A stretch of DNA of 64,000 nucleotides, from assembly GCA_905221605.1 (NCBI GenBank), contig CAJNDS010000456.1:35001-99000 (forward strand), in the 5' to 3' direction. This DNA comes from Symbiodinium natans. Its lineage: Eukaryota > Sar > Dinophyceae > Suessiales > Symbiodiniaceae. Shown here piece by piece: positions 22,810-33,146 of this stretch. The stretch's first letter is position 1, and each line of letters opens with the position of its first letter. Under the pieces are notes generated by a model that saw only the letters and a program-made list of their open reading frames with translations, had not been told where the DNA came from and searched no databases. Both the position numbers and the translations under genes were made by a program.

Positions 22810-25140
22810 AGGGAATCAAGGCGGCCAGTCGGGCATCCCAGCGGGCCTTCGAACATCGCCGCCCGGGCGACGATTTTGTTGCCAATTCGTGTTGTGCTTG
22901 AACCAAGAAAAGTGTTCGAATTGCGTGACCAGCTCATCGCGCGCTTAACCCACCGATTCACCGGCAAACTTTTTTGTTTACTGTCGCCGTGTTTCGCCCC
23001 CGAACCACCCCAGCCCCCGACCTGCACTGGTGATCACTGATAAACCGTGTGTTTGAGACCAGTGCCGCATGAGTAGCCGAGAATGTTCCGTTTCGGTGCC
23101 ATTTTCAAGGAACCACACCTTCTCATTGCGGAGGACCTCAAGCACGACGATATAGGCCACGGCAGCCATGTATGTACCACATGTGGCACGAGTTGTAAAG
23201 TGCCCGGGAAAAACCAATGCCGCTCTGAATGCGCGTTTGGTTGTTGAAATCCGAGATGACACGGGATCGGTGAACGGAAGTATTGCTTCGGAATTGGGGT
23301 ACTTAAATAGGGATGTGCGGCTGTGCGTGCAAGACCGGGGAATTAGTCTTGATGCTTTCATATGCATCATTAGTGCTTTAATTGGACTAGGTGGAAGTAG
23401 CAGCCCTTCCTGTGCAAAAAGGCCGTGGATTCGGTGAACCCTGGCGTATCAAGGCGCCCCCATTCCATCATAAACAAAGCGATAAAGAGCCTTGAACACC
23501 TGGCGCACGGCATTCGGTGCTGTTGAGGCAAAAGAGCTCCAGGCGGCGGCCGGTGATTCATTGCATTTTTTGCCACACGCATGGTTGGCAAGGCAATTGC
23601 TGCTGCGCATCGTTCCAACGCGAAACGCAGAGAGGCCCAAGCAGTGATGCTTGAATGGTTGAGTGTTCTTTTGTGCATGTTTTTTTGCCGATGTTGGCTC
23701 GAGTTGTCCGCAGGCTGAAAGCTTGGGACGTCAGCCAGAAGGATATCCTGCTGAGGAAGGGGAGGTGATGATGTGGGTTAGCCCATTCGCTGGTCAGGCT
23801 GAGTGTCGACGCCTTGATTCTTTAGCACAGGTTCCAAAACATCCTTCAGGGGATCATTTCCGTGAGCTCCATCGTCGCGAGGAGCCTTCTTGCTGCATGC
23901 TGTGGGCTAGTGGTATTGCTCGCCTGGCTTTGTTTGTCACCAGGAACTGCGTTTCGAGGCTCTGGGTTTTGCTGCGTGCGCAAGAGGATGCAATCTATGC
24001 AACGATTTGAGGTCGTTTGCTTGGTCGATGGTTGTTTCGTGAGATGAGTGCCGATCATATCATATCGATTAGTCCGGTATAGCGGCTTTGCGAGATTCGA
24101 GATGAAAGCAACCAGGAGCCATTAGCAATGCTGTGTATTGCGCTACGTGCCGAACGTGCATGTTACATGGGCACTTACCTGATATCCGCATTTTGCTTTG
24201 CAGACGTCAATATCATTTAGCACCGGTGGCTTGTAGTAGCGTAAAGGTGTGCAACCCCCCCCTCCGCTTTTTGTCCGTTCTTGCGAGTGTTATGTATCGG
24301 CTGATTCGGCTGTAAACCGCCTATGTTTGACCGGGGTTTCCCGTTCTAGGCTCACAGCCTTGCAATCTCTTCTGGCCGATCGTTTGCACGCAGCCTCGGA
24401 AGAAGATACTGCTTCTCGTGCACAGCAACCTGTAATTCGGGCCGTTTCAAGCAGCCGTCACTGTTCCGTTTCAGGCACACGTTGTGCCAGAAGCATCCTG
24501 TGCATCCGAGAGGTTTCCTCTTTCCATTCCCCTGTGTCCTCGAGCAATGCCTGCTACCGTCCAAAAAACCTTCTGGGTTTTGCCCAATCCCTGGCGGCGC
24601 CGTTTGCTGGCATGACGAATCGGGTAATGTTTTCGAGATCGCTGCCCGTCTCTGCAAGGCCACCATCTCCGAGGACAAACGGAGAACACGTGCCGGTGCG
24701 CGACAGGATGGGGGTCGGGGGGCACCCGACCTTCAATCCCAACAGAAAAAAGCATTGCAAAAGGAATCTCGGGTTCCTCAAAGCTGAATCATGCTGAATC
24801 TGTTTTGCTGAATGAAATTGGCCAGTTGAATAAATAATGGCGAGGACTCTCTGCAAACTCACGTGCAATGCCTCCCGATGGTGTTGTGAAACGTTGATGC
24901 ATGGATCCGTAATGATCCGTATTCGTGCGCTTCAAGACATGACAAGGTATGTGTAGATTACACTCCGGTTTCACGTGGCTGACAGAGCTTCCTCTGCTCA
25001 AAGGGCTCAAACGGCTGAAACAGGTGTCAGGCAATAATTCGGTTTTGTCGCATTTGTCGTGTGAAGAATCGCGATCGTATGTCCCAGCGTATCTCAGCAT
25101 TTGGCCTTATGATTATTTGCACATAGTCGCGCCTTTGTCC
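22810..25140. other. No supportable gene
   Basis: Neither strand shows a recognisable exon. A C-run lies at about 24248-24258. Upstream exons of the coiled-coil gene that becomes visible at 25147 may be hidden here. Confidence 0.35.
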
Positions 25141-25146
25141 CACAGG

Positions 25147-25490
25147 AAATGAAGCAGGAAGAGCTCCGAAGGTTGGAGCGCGAGCGCGAAGAGAACAGAA
25201 AACGCAGACAGGCATTGTCATCGTTGTCGGTCTTTAATATTCCCGTTTTCAGAACTTTTCAGTGGAGTCTCGAGGAGCAGGAGGAATGGGAGCAAGCCAT
25301 GCGTCGCAAATTTGCCGAAGAGGCATGCGAGCATCTGCTACACATTCTTGATTATCTTGCTACACATGTACGTGCGAGGGTTCAACTGGCGACATGACAC
25401 GGGAGGCCGAGCAACTGAAAGCAGCTCGGCGAGTGCAGAAGGAGGTCGAGGAATCGACGTTGCGTGCAATTTGCAACTGGTGTAAAGATA
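25147..25490 (+). CDS. Coiled-coil exon set, copy 1
   Basis: Three short coding blocks appear in order. Block a is EMKQEELRRLEREREENRKR (25147-25211), very rich in Glu and Arg. Block b is SLEEQEEWEQAMRRKFAEEA (from 25263). Block c is REAEQLKAARRVQKEVEEST (25397-25460). A GC donor (CAG|GC at 25211/25212) and a CAG acceptor (ending 25262) would join a to b, although the 51-nt interval is also open in frame. The same three blocks recur 1.37 kb downstream. The sequence predicts a long charged alpha-helix, so a coiled-coil structural protein; no family is assigned. Start, end and remaining exons are unknown. Confidence 0.55.
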
Positions 25491-26286
25491 TGTAAAGATA
25501 GATTGCTGTCTGTTGATGTCTTGTTTCTGGATGCTGACAGGTGCAGCTCTGCCTAGGCACATAGTAGCGCAGAGCTTCGGATCAGCAGAATTGACCATGT
25601 CGAGGCATGAACAGGGTCAGGGGCACCTCACAAGGAATCAGATCATGTATCAGACAATCTCGTTACTGCCTTCTGCAGCGGTTGCGGTTGCTGCAGGGCA
25701 TTTTTCAAAGCAATTGTTATTTCCTTTCGGGAGCTTTAGCGTTTTTCAGGGAGCTTGAACGTTTTAAAGTTGCCCGGCCATTTTCGCTGCCACGATCCAC
25801 GATCTGCTTTACTGTACGATCCGTTTCGTTTCATGATCAAATTCCCCGTACTGTTCAGAAAAAAACGCCACGAATACCACCCATTGACTTGTTGCCAGCT
25901 GCTATCTCTATGCATTGTGGTTATTCTTCAGCATGTTTTGTTTTGCATGTTACATCTTCCGTAGTATTCTCGGGAGTGTCCATGAAGGACCACAAACGCA
26001 CGGCGCTCCAATTGCCGCACTTTAGTCTTGCCCTGGTTGTCTTGCACCCTACTTAGGGCCAAGGGATGCCAAGGGCGTACGTGGCACTGGTACTGCGTGT
26101 GCACATGCATTGCGCTGTCACATTTGTTCCTGTCTCGTTGTTGCGATCTTGCGTCTATTCATTTCCTATGTAGGTTGGTGGCGCTGATGATCCCTGTCGT
26201 CGTTCTTTCGCTGTTGCTGTTGCTTGCCGCTGCTGTTTTTGTTTCCGTCAACGCTGTCAGCCCTTTTTTTGGAAGGGGAACGACAG

Positions 26287-26372
26287 GGCACCCATCCCAG
26301 GAGCAGGAGGAAAAGAAATTCAAGGAGGGTGCTCAGAGGCGCCAGGCGCATCGAAGCATGGCGATCATGCAG
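26287..26372 (+). CDS. Coiled-coil exon, diverged intermediate copy
   Basis: It reads SQEQEEKKFKEGAQRRQAHR, continuing SMAIMQR, between the two fuller exon sets and in the same orientation. It shares the QEE...RRQAxR pattern of block a but is more diverged. It is likely another exon of the same gene, borders unresolved. Confidence 0.4.
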
Positions 26373-26519
26373 AGAACTGGCGAATCCTTGTGCAACTCCC
26401 AAAAAAACACATGTTCCAAGTGAGCTGTCCTTGCATTGAGTAGACCAGAGTACCAAGTTTCAGGAGAGGGTCGAGAAAACAAAGACGCAGAAAAAGTGTT
26501 GACATCATCTTCTGCACCC

Positions 26520-26858
26520 AGGCGATGAAGCAAGAGGAGGCGCGTGAACGCGAGGAGGCCAAAAAAAGAAGACAGGCGCAAGATTCTTGAATCTGCCATC
26601 AAGATGCGCTGCCGATGAGAAGATACTGATTCATGCCAGTGTGGAGGAGCAAGATGAATGGGAGCAAGCCATGCGGCGCAAGATCGCAGTGGAGGCTGTA
26701 GCTGCAAGCAGACGAAGGCTGCAAAGATGAGAAGATGCCCTGATGGGAGGCTGAGCAGTTGAACGCTGCTCAAAGATCGAAGCAACGCACGCAGGAGTTT
26801 GATGATGTGCGGTTCCAAAACCTGATCCTCCAGCTTGTTCTGAACCCAGGACCAGCAT
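26520..26858 (+). CDS. Coiled-coil exon set, copy 2
   Basis: Block a reads AMKQEEAREREEAKKRRQA (26520-26577), block b VEEQDEWEQAMRRKIAVEA (26640-26696) and block c WEAEQLNAAQRSKQRTQEF (from about 26738). Compared with copy 1 the blocks keep order, spacing type and key residues (MKQEE, EEQxEWEQAMRRK, EAEQLxAA) with moderate divergence. A GC donor (GCAAG at about 26579) with acceptor CCAG at about 26639 gives a phase-consistent join RRQ-A-VEEQ. Continuing exons may include the Ser/Glu-rich stretch near 27400-27570. A structural coiled-coil role is inferred only from composition. Confidence 0.55.
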
Positions 26859-27904
26859 AATCAGGATGTCCGGAGAAGCCAGGTGCGTGTGGAAATACCG
26901 TCTCCTGTAGCACGCAACTTCAGGCAGCAGAAAAGCTGCAAAACTTGCTGGATGTGCGCTTTCACGGGTGCGCGCGATGGCGCTTGGCTGCAGGGTGAAA
27001 AAGAAAAGAAGCAAAGTGAGGTACCAATGTTGGGCTCAGCGACGTGGCTTGCAAGTGTTGAAGTATAGTACATGGCAGGCTTCACAACATCAGCGCTTCG
27101 GTTCGGAAGCGAAGGCAGCGAAGCCATCTGCGCCCAGCACCACGCTCCATGTTTCATGACCCAAATGCGTGTGGTCGGCCAGTGCTTCGCAGGCAAGGGT
27201 CGGCACGTGCGTCGCTTAATGAGCAAGAGGTGTCCGCATCAGCAATCAAATCAATCAGATGGTGTTCGCTACAGAGGGGGCTGGGCGGTGCACCAAGCAA
27301 GGAAGAGTGATTTCAAGAATCCTCAGGCCCGGAGGCGGTCTATTGTGATATTGTACGTGCGAAGGTAGCGACTCGGCACGGTGGACACAAATTTTAAACG
27401 CCGAGATCACAGCAAGCACTATGCCTCGCGAGTGTGCGACAGCACACGGCACGCGGGCATCAACTTCTGAATCCTGCGAAGAATCTGAGGCTGATGGCCA
27501 GGAAGGTATGGCAGGACCGGAAATAAGAAAGATTCGCTCTACTGGAAAGCGCATGACAAAGTTTACATGACATCCGCCACATTCAGTCAGGGTCTACCTG
27601 TACTCCCGTCATCTCCCATCCAAAAGGATAGGTCTAAAGCTAGCCCATTCAGGGACTAGAGTATTTCAAATTAAAGCATAAAGTAAAACGGTTTCATTGA
27701 AACCTGTAGTCGGCCGAGTTACGTGAAACAAGCTCCGTGTTGTCGGGAACGTGGAAGGCTACGTCGATTTCGCCAGCACATCTATACTTACATAATCAGA
27801 CCAAGACATACCAAGACCTTAACTTTGAGACAGGAGAGACAGGGTTTTGGAAGAAGACAAACCAAGTCAAAGAAGTGAAAGAAAAGAAGGTAAATCTTAT
27901 ATGA

Positions 27905-28111
27905 TTAAACGGGCCATTTATTACTCTATTATTATCTAGTATCATAATACTACTTATGGCCCTTTTACCGTATCTTTTCTATCACTCGTTAAGAATTGGT
28001 TCAGAAAGGCTTCGGAATTTCTTATTATTCATCTCACTCCATCTTTGGAATCTCCGGAACATTACTATAAGTCCTTATCAGAATAGAGTTATCGCCAGAA
28101 AACCAGAACTT
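27905..28111 (+). pseudogene. Mitochondrial cob-like fragment (nuclear copy)
   Basis: An AT-rich open stretch reads LNGPFITLLLSSIIILLMAL, then LPYLFYHSLRIGSERLRNFL, then more hydrophobic residues, ending at TAA 28110-28112. The hydrophobic helix followed by LP...HS.R.. resembles the last helices of cytochrome b (typical pattern SILIL..LP.LHTS..R). Base composition is sharply AT-rich against its surroundings. The cox1 piece that follows immediately makes mitochondrial origin likely; assignment to cob rather than cox3 is less sure. Confidence 0.5.
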
Positions 28112-28127
28112 CTATAATATAAGCATT

Positions 28128-28205
28128 GCATTGCATGGCTTTCTTATGAGCTTCTCTTTAGTAATGCCTGGCTTGTTTGGAGGATTTGGAAATTATTTTG
28201 TACCC
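28128..28205 (+). pseudogene. Mitochondrial cox1 fragment (nuclear copy)
   Basis: In one frame this reads ALHGFLMSFSLVMPGLFGGF, continuing GNYFVP. This matches the strongly conserved cytochrome c oxidase subunit 1 block around HG/HA..M.F..VMP.L.GGFGN in the helix III-IV region. It covers only 26 codons and stops abruptly where GC-richer DNA resumes. No start codon or flanking cox1 sequence is present, so it cannot be expressed as a subunit. Lying 16 bp after a cob-like fragment, it looks like one transferred piece of the rearranged mitochondrial DNA known from dinoflagellates. Confidence 0.85.
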
Positions 28206-28209
28206 AGGG

Positions 28210-30890
28210 CTTTCATCTGATCTAATTATGTACGGCGTCGATACAAGCTGGGACTTCATTCGCCCCATGGGCCGACAGCTTGCAGATGCGGCAGATGCGA
28301 TAAGGGAGCGGAAACGCATATTCAACTCGGCCACTGAGTTGGAGACGTCACCGGGAGATTCAATGACGACGGAGTAAGAAAGTAAGAAACATAAGAAACC
28401 TCCCGTATTTACCCGTGGAAGAAGCGCAAGGGGAACCCGAAATTGCCTGAGCAGCCGAGGCCACGATCTGCAGATCCATCACCTCCACGCCATCCCCGCC
28501 CATCGCAATCACCACAAGGATGCGCATGGCAAAGTTGTGACAGCCCATGATGAATTTTCAATGGCAGGTCACCGCAGTGGCAGGTTAAAATCTGTGAGCA
28601 CAAGCACGAGAAATTTGCAGGTGGCCCTGCAAATTTTGCTTGCCGTCCCTTGTGCTTAGCAAAGTGCGGAGAACAATGCGTGACGGCTTGACAGGCGTCG
28701 GGCCTGGCTGCATCCTCAGGATGCAGTGACTGTGGCGAATTCCTTAACATTCCTGAGGCTCTGTTGCATGGCTTAAAAGACCTAGTGAGGCGGAGCTGCA
28801 GGCGGCAAAGTCGGCAGCCATGCGGCAGCTGCTGGGCGCTTTGCACATCTTTTCGCCGTGTTTGTTGAATCTTCTTTGGGGATCGGCAACAGATGTTCGG
28901 TGGTACACCCAGAAGTATGTTGCGGAGGGAGACGGGGAGCAACAAAACAAAACCTGTTTGGGCTGCGGCTTTCTTTGTGGCTTGCCAGTCTTGGGCTTCT
29001 TAGTTCACCGAGTGCATTCTGTTGCATAGGTCCCGTCCGATAGGACCATCGCAAATCTTTGCATTCGTGGGAGGAGGATCCAAGAGGGCCAAAGGGGTCA
29101 CAAGCGATAACAGCTCCGCCCTTCACGAGTGAGATTACGTCGGACGACGCCAAAACTTTGGGGTTTTAGTATGACAACCACGACCCCCGAAACGCCGAGC
29201 CCAGGCAACACGAGAGCCACACAACCGGTCACGTGCTGTTTGAAGACCGTAGACGAAGACCGTATGACCGAATACCAAACGAATCAAACCCACAGTCTCC
29301 ACTTCTGAGGCCTGCATCTGGCAAGGGCATGTCGCGAAACAGAGGGTAAAGTAAAAGTCCTTACGGCGATCCTGATCATTGAAAGGTGGATCAAGTTTCG
29401 CGAGCACTGCGCCCAACCTCGTCGATCCCCGAAAGGAACCACAGCAGGGATTGTCGTCGAAGCATGTCGCAACCATCCGGTCCGAGAACGTTTCCTGAGC
29501 TCGGCTAAATCCTCTTTCAAGGGAGCCTGGCCATTGTCGGGGCCCTGGTCTTCCAAGATCTTTACAGTAATGTCCCAGGAGATGGAATGGGCAGCCGCTG
29601 GGCCATTGAAGGGTTTCCTGAAACCTCCAGGGAGGGATAGGGAGGGCAGGGGGCCTTGCAAAGGGTGTGGCATGGTGTGGCCAGCATAAGTGAGGAACGT
29701 CAAAGGGGCCAGGTGCCATCAGGTGATTTTTGCAAAAACCCGAAAGAATCCAAGCACCGAGCAAGTTAGGAGCTTGCAAGTTCAGCGTCAAGCGTGCCGA
29801 GGATCATTTTGAGACAGCACCCCTCCAAAGAAGCTCGGCAGAAGGGCTTCAAGGTGAGCGGACAAAGCAAACCACGTTGCTCCAGAACACGTTCGGTCGG
29901 CAATAGCAGCAGGATCTACTACGAATGTGGCACCCAGACAAGAACCCCGGAAGTCCAGAGGTCGCCGGGAGCCTGTTGACAATTCCATGAGATGCCATTA
30001 GTCGTGTTTTTTTGCATCGCATGAGGCCACCGCAGTCTTTCAGATGATCCAGGCAGAGCGAGGTACCGCCATGTGCCGACTTGTTTTGTTGGCCCCTACT
30101 TGTTGGCTTCGAGCTGGGATCGCATGGCAGGTCGCGTCTTCAAGTAGCTTCAGGCGATTTTAGGCAACCTCAGCTCCTTTCAAGAGTCTGAGTGCAATTG
30201 TTAACGTGAGTTGGTGAGGGTGAATCATGGGTCTTTGTTTCTCAGTTTGAATGCTGGCGGATGGCAATGCCAAAGCTCGCTGCTGCCAAGATAGTCACGC
30301 ATTCTGCATCTTCGCAGTTTGGGTCATTGACAGGTGCTCGCACGTGTCAGCACGTGTCATAGCCATGTGGGTGACTGCGTGATCGACATACGTCGCTGCA
30401 TCATGCGGCCAAAGAGTTGACTTCAACATGTAACAGCAAAAGTTCTCTTAGTCCTTGTGATCCTGACCAGGCCCAAGACAGGAAACTTTTTGCAATCCCC
30501 ATGTGAACTGACGTGTTTGCAGCACTACTTACAGCCAAGACGACAAGTGCGAAAGAAGCTGTGTACTGAAAGCCGAAAACTTAGCGCCAAAGGCGTTCGC
30601 CGGTTGGAATTCGCGCTGAAAATCCACTTGGCGTGCAGGAAAAACCCTCAGCACGACACGCGTTCTTCGGCGAAAGTGCTCGGCCTGCTTGGTTGTGGCA
30701 GATTGACTTCCTTTTGCTTTCTTGAGCTTCATACACTGTCACTGCAGTTGGCCCATCTGGTTGGAGTCCAGGATACTTGCGTGACACTTTGCGCACCTAG
30801 CTTGGGCACATGGTCGCCTCAACGATTCTCCCGGCCTTCCGAGTACCTTGCCAGATATCGGTCCTCACATCAAACCAGACTGATATGCGC
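28210..30890. other. No supportable gene
   Basis: Open frames exist on both strands, including a 218-codon one on the minus strand (29791-29135) and short plus-strand helical pieces near 28780-28830 (EAELQAAKSAAMRQLLG). None has a recognisable domain or matching splice sites. Confidence 0.35.
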
Positions 30891-31027
30891 ACAGTTTTCA
30901 GATGTTTTTGTGTAGGTTGGCGCCGGACACTGAGGTTTTTGTGTTCGGGCACTGCTGGCACTTTGCACTTGCTGGCCTTCAACCACTGCATGGTGGTCAC
31001 GACAGGGCATGTCGCGGCATTTCTCAC

Positions 31028-31663
31028 AGCGGAGCTTGGGAAGTTGGTGCTGCCAACGCGGTAGAGGGCTGGACTGCTAACAGCTTGGAACAATGCAAAG
31101 ACATTTGTACGGGCACGTGTCAGGCTATACAGTACGTTGCCTCGAGAAGTATCTGCAGAATTTGGAACATACCAGTCCTTCACTCTGTGAGCCAGCCGGG
31201 GTCACAATGCTGGGTGAATCCAGCTGGCACAAGTTCTGCCCTCACCACCTTGAAGCCGAAGCTCTCTCACTGCCTATCTGTTGCAAAAGCCGGCTGCGGT
31301 GCGATTACCAACAGGTACAATTGCTTGAGCAGCAAAGAGGAGGTCGGCTCGGATCCTTGTGTATGGTGTGGAGGTGGCGACTGCCACGGCGATTCACATT
31401 CAGGGTGCACTTCTTTTTCTATGCTGGGAAAGACAACAGCGAACACAGTGGCAGCAAATGCTTTCGAGCGCATTGGCGCCCTCGAGGTGGCCCACTGTGT
31501 AGCGGCATCACCAGCAGCCGACCAGACTCCAGTCGCGCAAGGAATGGCCCCGAATCTTCCACACGCGAGCGCGAGCACCAGCACCAGTGGCACTGCCGGT
31601 GACACAAGTGCAGTGCTTGGGAGTGCCGCTCCTCCGACGGCCTTGCAGCTGGACAGAAAGTGA
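31028..31663 (+). CDS. Apple/PAN-like plus CVWCGG-module exon(s) of a Cys-rich gene
   Basis: The coding look begins after a CACAG acceptor at about 31027: GAWEVGAANAVEGWTANSLE, then QCKDICTGTCQAIQYVASRS followed by ICRIW. Paired Cys with this spacing resembles an apple/PAN domain. A second module follows: AGCGAITNRYNCLSSKEEVG, SDPCVWCGGGDCHGDSHSGC. The frame ends in a Ser/Thr/Ala/Pro linker and a stop at 31663 that is probably intronic. Further copies of the CVWCGG module follow about every 710 bp, and Cys-rich modules continue from 33.1 kb, so this is likely the front of one large mosaic gene. Extracellular location is inferred from Cys content; no signal peptide was found. Confidence 0.5.
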   Translation, partial: SGAWEVGAANAVEGWTANSLEQCKDICTGTCQAIQYVASRSICRIWNIPVLHSVSQPGSQCWVNPAGTSSALTTLKPKLSHCLSVAKAGCGAITNRYNCLSSKEEVGSDPCVWCGGGDCHGDSHSGCTSFSMLGKTTANTVAANAFERIGALEVAHCVAASPAADQTPVAQGMAPNLPHASASTSTSGTAGDTSAVLGSAAPPTALQLDRK

Positions 31664-31789
31664 GCTACGTAGCATGTCACGATAATAATGTCTGTGCTGC
31701 TCACTGCTCACGCTAGTAATGGCTGTTCTGAAGCCAGCAAAATTCATGGGTAACAATGCCGCCAAGGAACACTAGCATTGGTGCAGATT

Positions 31790-32395
31790 GTTTGGCGCCT
31801 GCCCCATCGTGCGGCGCGATCAAGGACAAGCTCATTTGCTTGAGCAGCAAGGACCTCACGGCAGTAGCAGTGCAGTTGCGCAGCCAAGACAGCCACGGGG
31901 TTGATGCCGTACGCACTGCATACGCAGGATGGACGGCTAGGCCTACAAGAGCATGGCCTGCGCATTGGTGGAGAAGCAGCTCGGCATCTGAGGGCGTTGC
32001 GATGCGTTGCGCCAGATTTTGCCTTCTGTATGGCGAGTGTGCGGCGGGCCTCCTCCCTCTACTTGACGACCTGTGAAGGCTTGCGTGTGGTGTGGCGGCG
32101 AGCCTTGCACGAGTGGCTTGGCGGCCTTGACGTTCGAGATTCAGATACCTCATCGTTCTGCCTCAATCCCGAGCAGCAAACGGACGTAACTATGCTCATT
32201 TGCGCGCTGAGGTATCAATGACAACCTCTGTAGCTGGCTTAGCAGACTCTTGCAGCCACGTGTGCCATCACAGACATGTGGCCTGGATTCATGCTTCAGG
32301 CGAGCCGTATGACTGGCTTCAGCGCGGCGAAGGGCTGGCTTTCACAAAAGCTTCAGCACCGGAAACCCGCAAAACCGCACAGCCCGAGCCTTAAC
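31790..32395 (+). CDS. Second CVWCGG-module unit (exon duplicates)
   Basis: Exon-like pieces appear in changing frames: LAPAPSCGAIKDKLICLSSK (about 31796-31855), ACVWCGGEPCTSGLAAL (about 32080-32135) and HASGEPYDWLQRGEGLAFTK, continuing ASAPETRKTA (about 32290-32385). Each has a counterpart in the unit before or after it. Frame changes between them imply introns, or decay in a non-functional duplicate. Splice sites are not resolved. Confidence 0.4.
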
Positions 32396-32429
32396 TACGA
32401 CATGCTGCAGCAGGCCGTGCAAAGTGAAG

Positions 32430-33050
32430 GCACGGGATCAGACTGTTCAGAGCTTGAGGCATTGACCTCTAAGAATTGCCCCTGCCGAGGTGTTACCATG
32501 ACCACGGAACATCGTTCGATATCGGTGAAGTGCAGTGTTTGCTGCCCCAGCCAGAAGGATGCAACAAGATTCGGGAAGCCGCCTAAGTTGTTGGCACAAG
32601 TCTGATGTAGGGAGAGCTTTTGGAATCTTTCGTCAGCTCCGGCTAAGGAGAAGGAAAAATGCTTGACCAGCAACTTGGTGTGACTGCATTGCATGCTTCA
32701 AACATCATGCCTCGCAGAAATTGCGCGTGCTTTGTCAGCTGCTTCTGCAAGGCATGGATGGCCGACCATTCCTCACTGTTGCGGGCTTCAAAGTGCTGTC
32801 CCAGCCCTGCGTTTGGTGCGGGGGGACTCCTTGTCATGAGAACAATGATAACTTGTGCTGCTCGGACTGGATGTGCTGCACGGTTCGCGAGTGTTCAACC
32901 AGATTCTTGCCATGAGCCGTCGAACCCGTGCAATTCTGCGCATGAGCACACATGAGCACCCAGGCGAGCCTTATGACTTTGTAAAGAATGGCGCTGGTCA
33001 TGCATTCCGAAGCCTACCTGGGCCGCGAACAGTTGCAGGCAGACCGATCG
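32430..33050 (+). CDS. Third CVWCGG-module unit (exon duplicates)
   Basis: Pieces are GSDCSELEALTSKNCPCRG (about 32427-32485), LSQPCVWCGGTPCHENNDN, continuing LCCSDWMCC (about 32799-32880), and HPGEPYDFVKNGAGHAFRSL, continuing PGPRTVAG (about 32955-33040). The GEPYD...G.G.AF block pairs with the one at 32.3 kb, giving a repeat period of roughly 660-720 bp across this gene region. It leads directly to the long Cys/Ala-rich exon. Confidence 0.4.
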
Positions 33051-33146
33051 ATCGAGTTAAGCGAGTCCTTAGCCACACGTCGAAGAGGCTGAGGTTAATT
33101 GGAGTGATCGTTTGAAAGTGCAGTAGATTCTGTCGATGCCCCGCAG

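Noticed and set aside
28177..28377. 66-codon frame starting MEDLEIILYP
   Set aside because: Its first part is the cox1 fragment read in the wrong frame.
29135..29791. 218-codon minus-strand open frame
   Set aside because: No motif, no low-complexity or repeat pattern and no splice-bounded structure. Neighbouring frames are nearly as open, so it is not supported.
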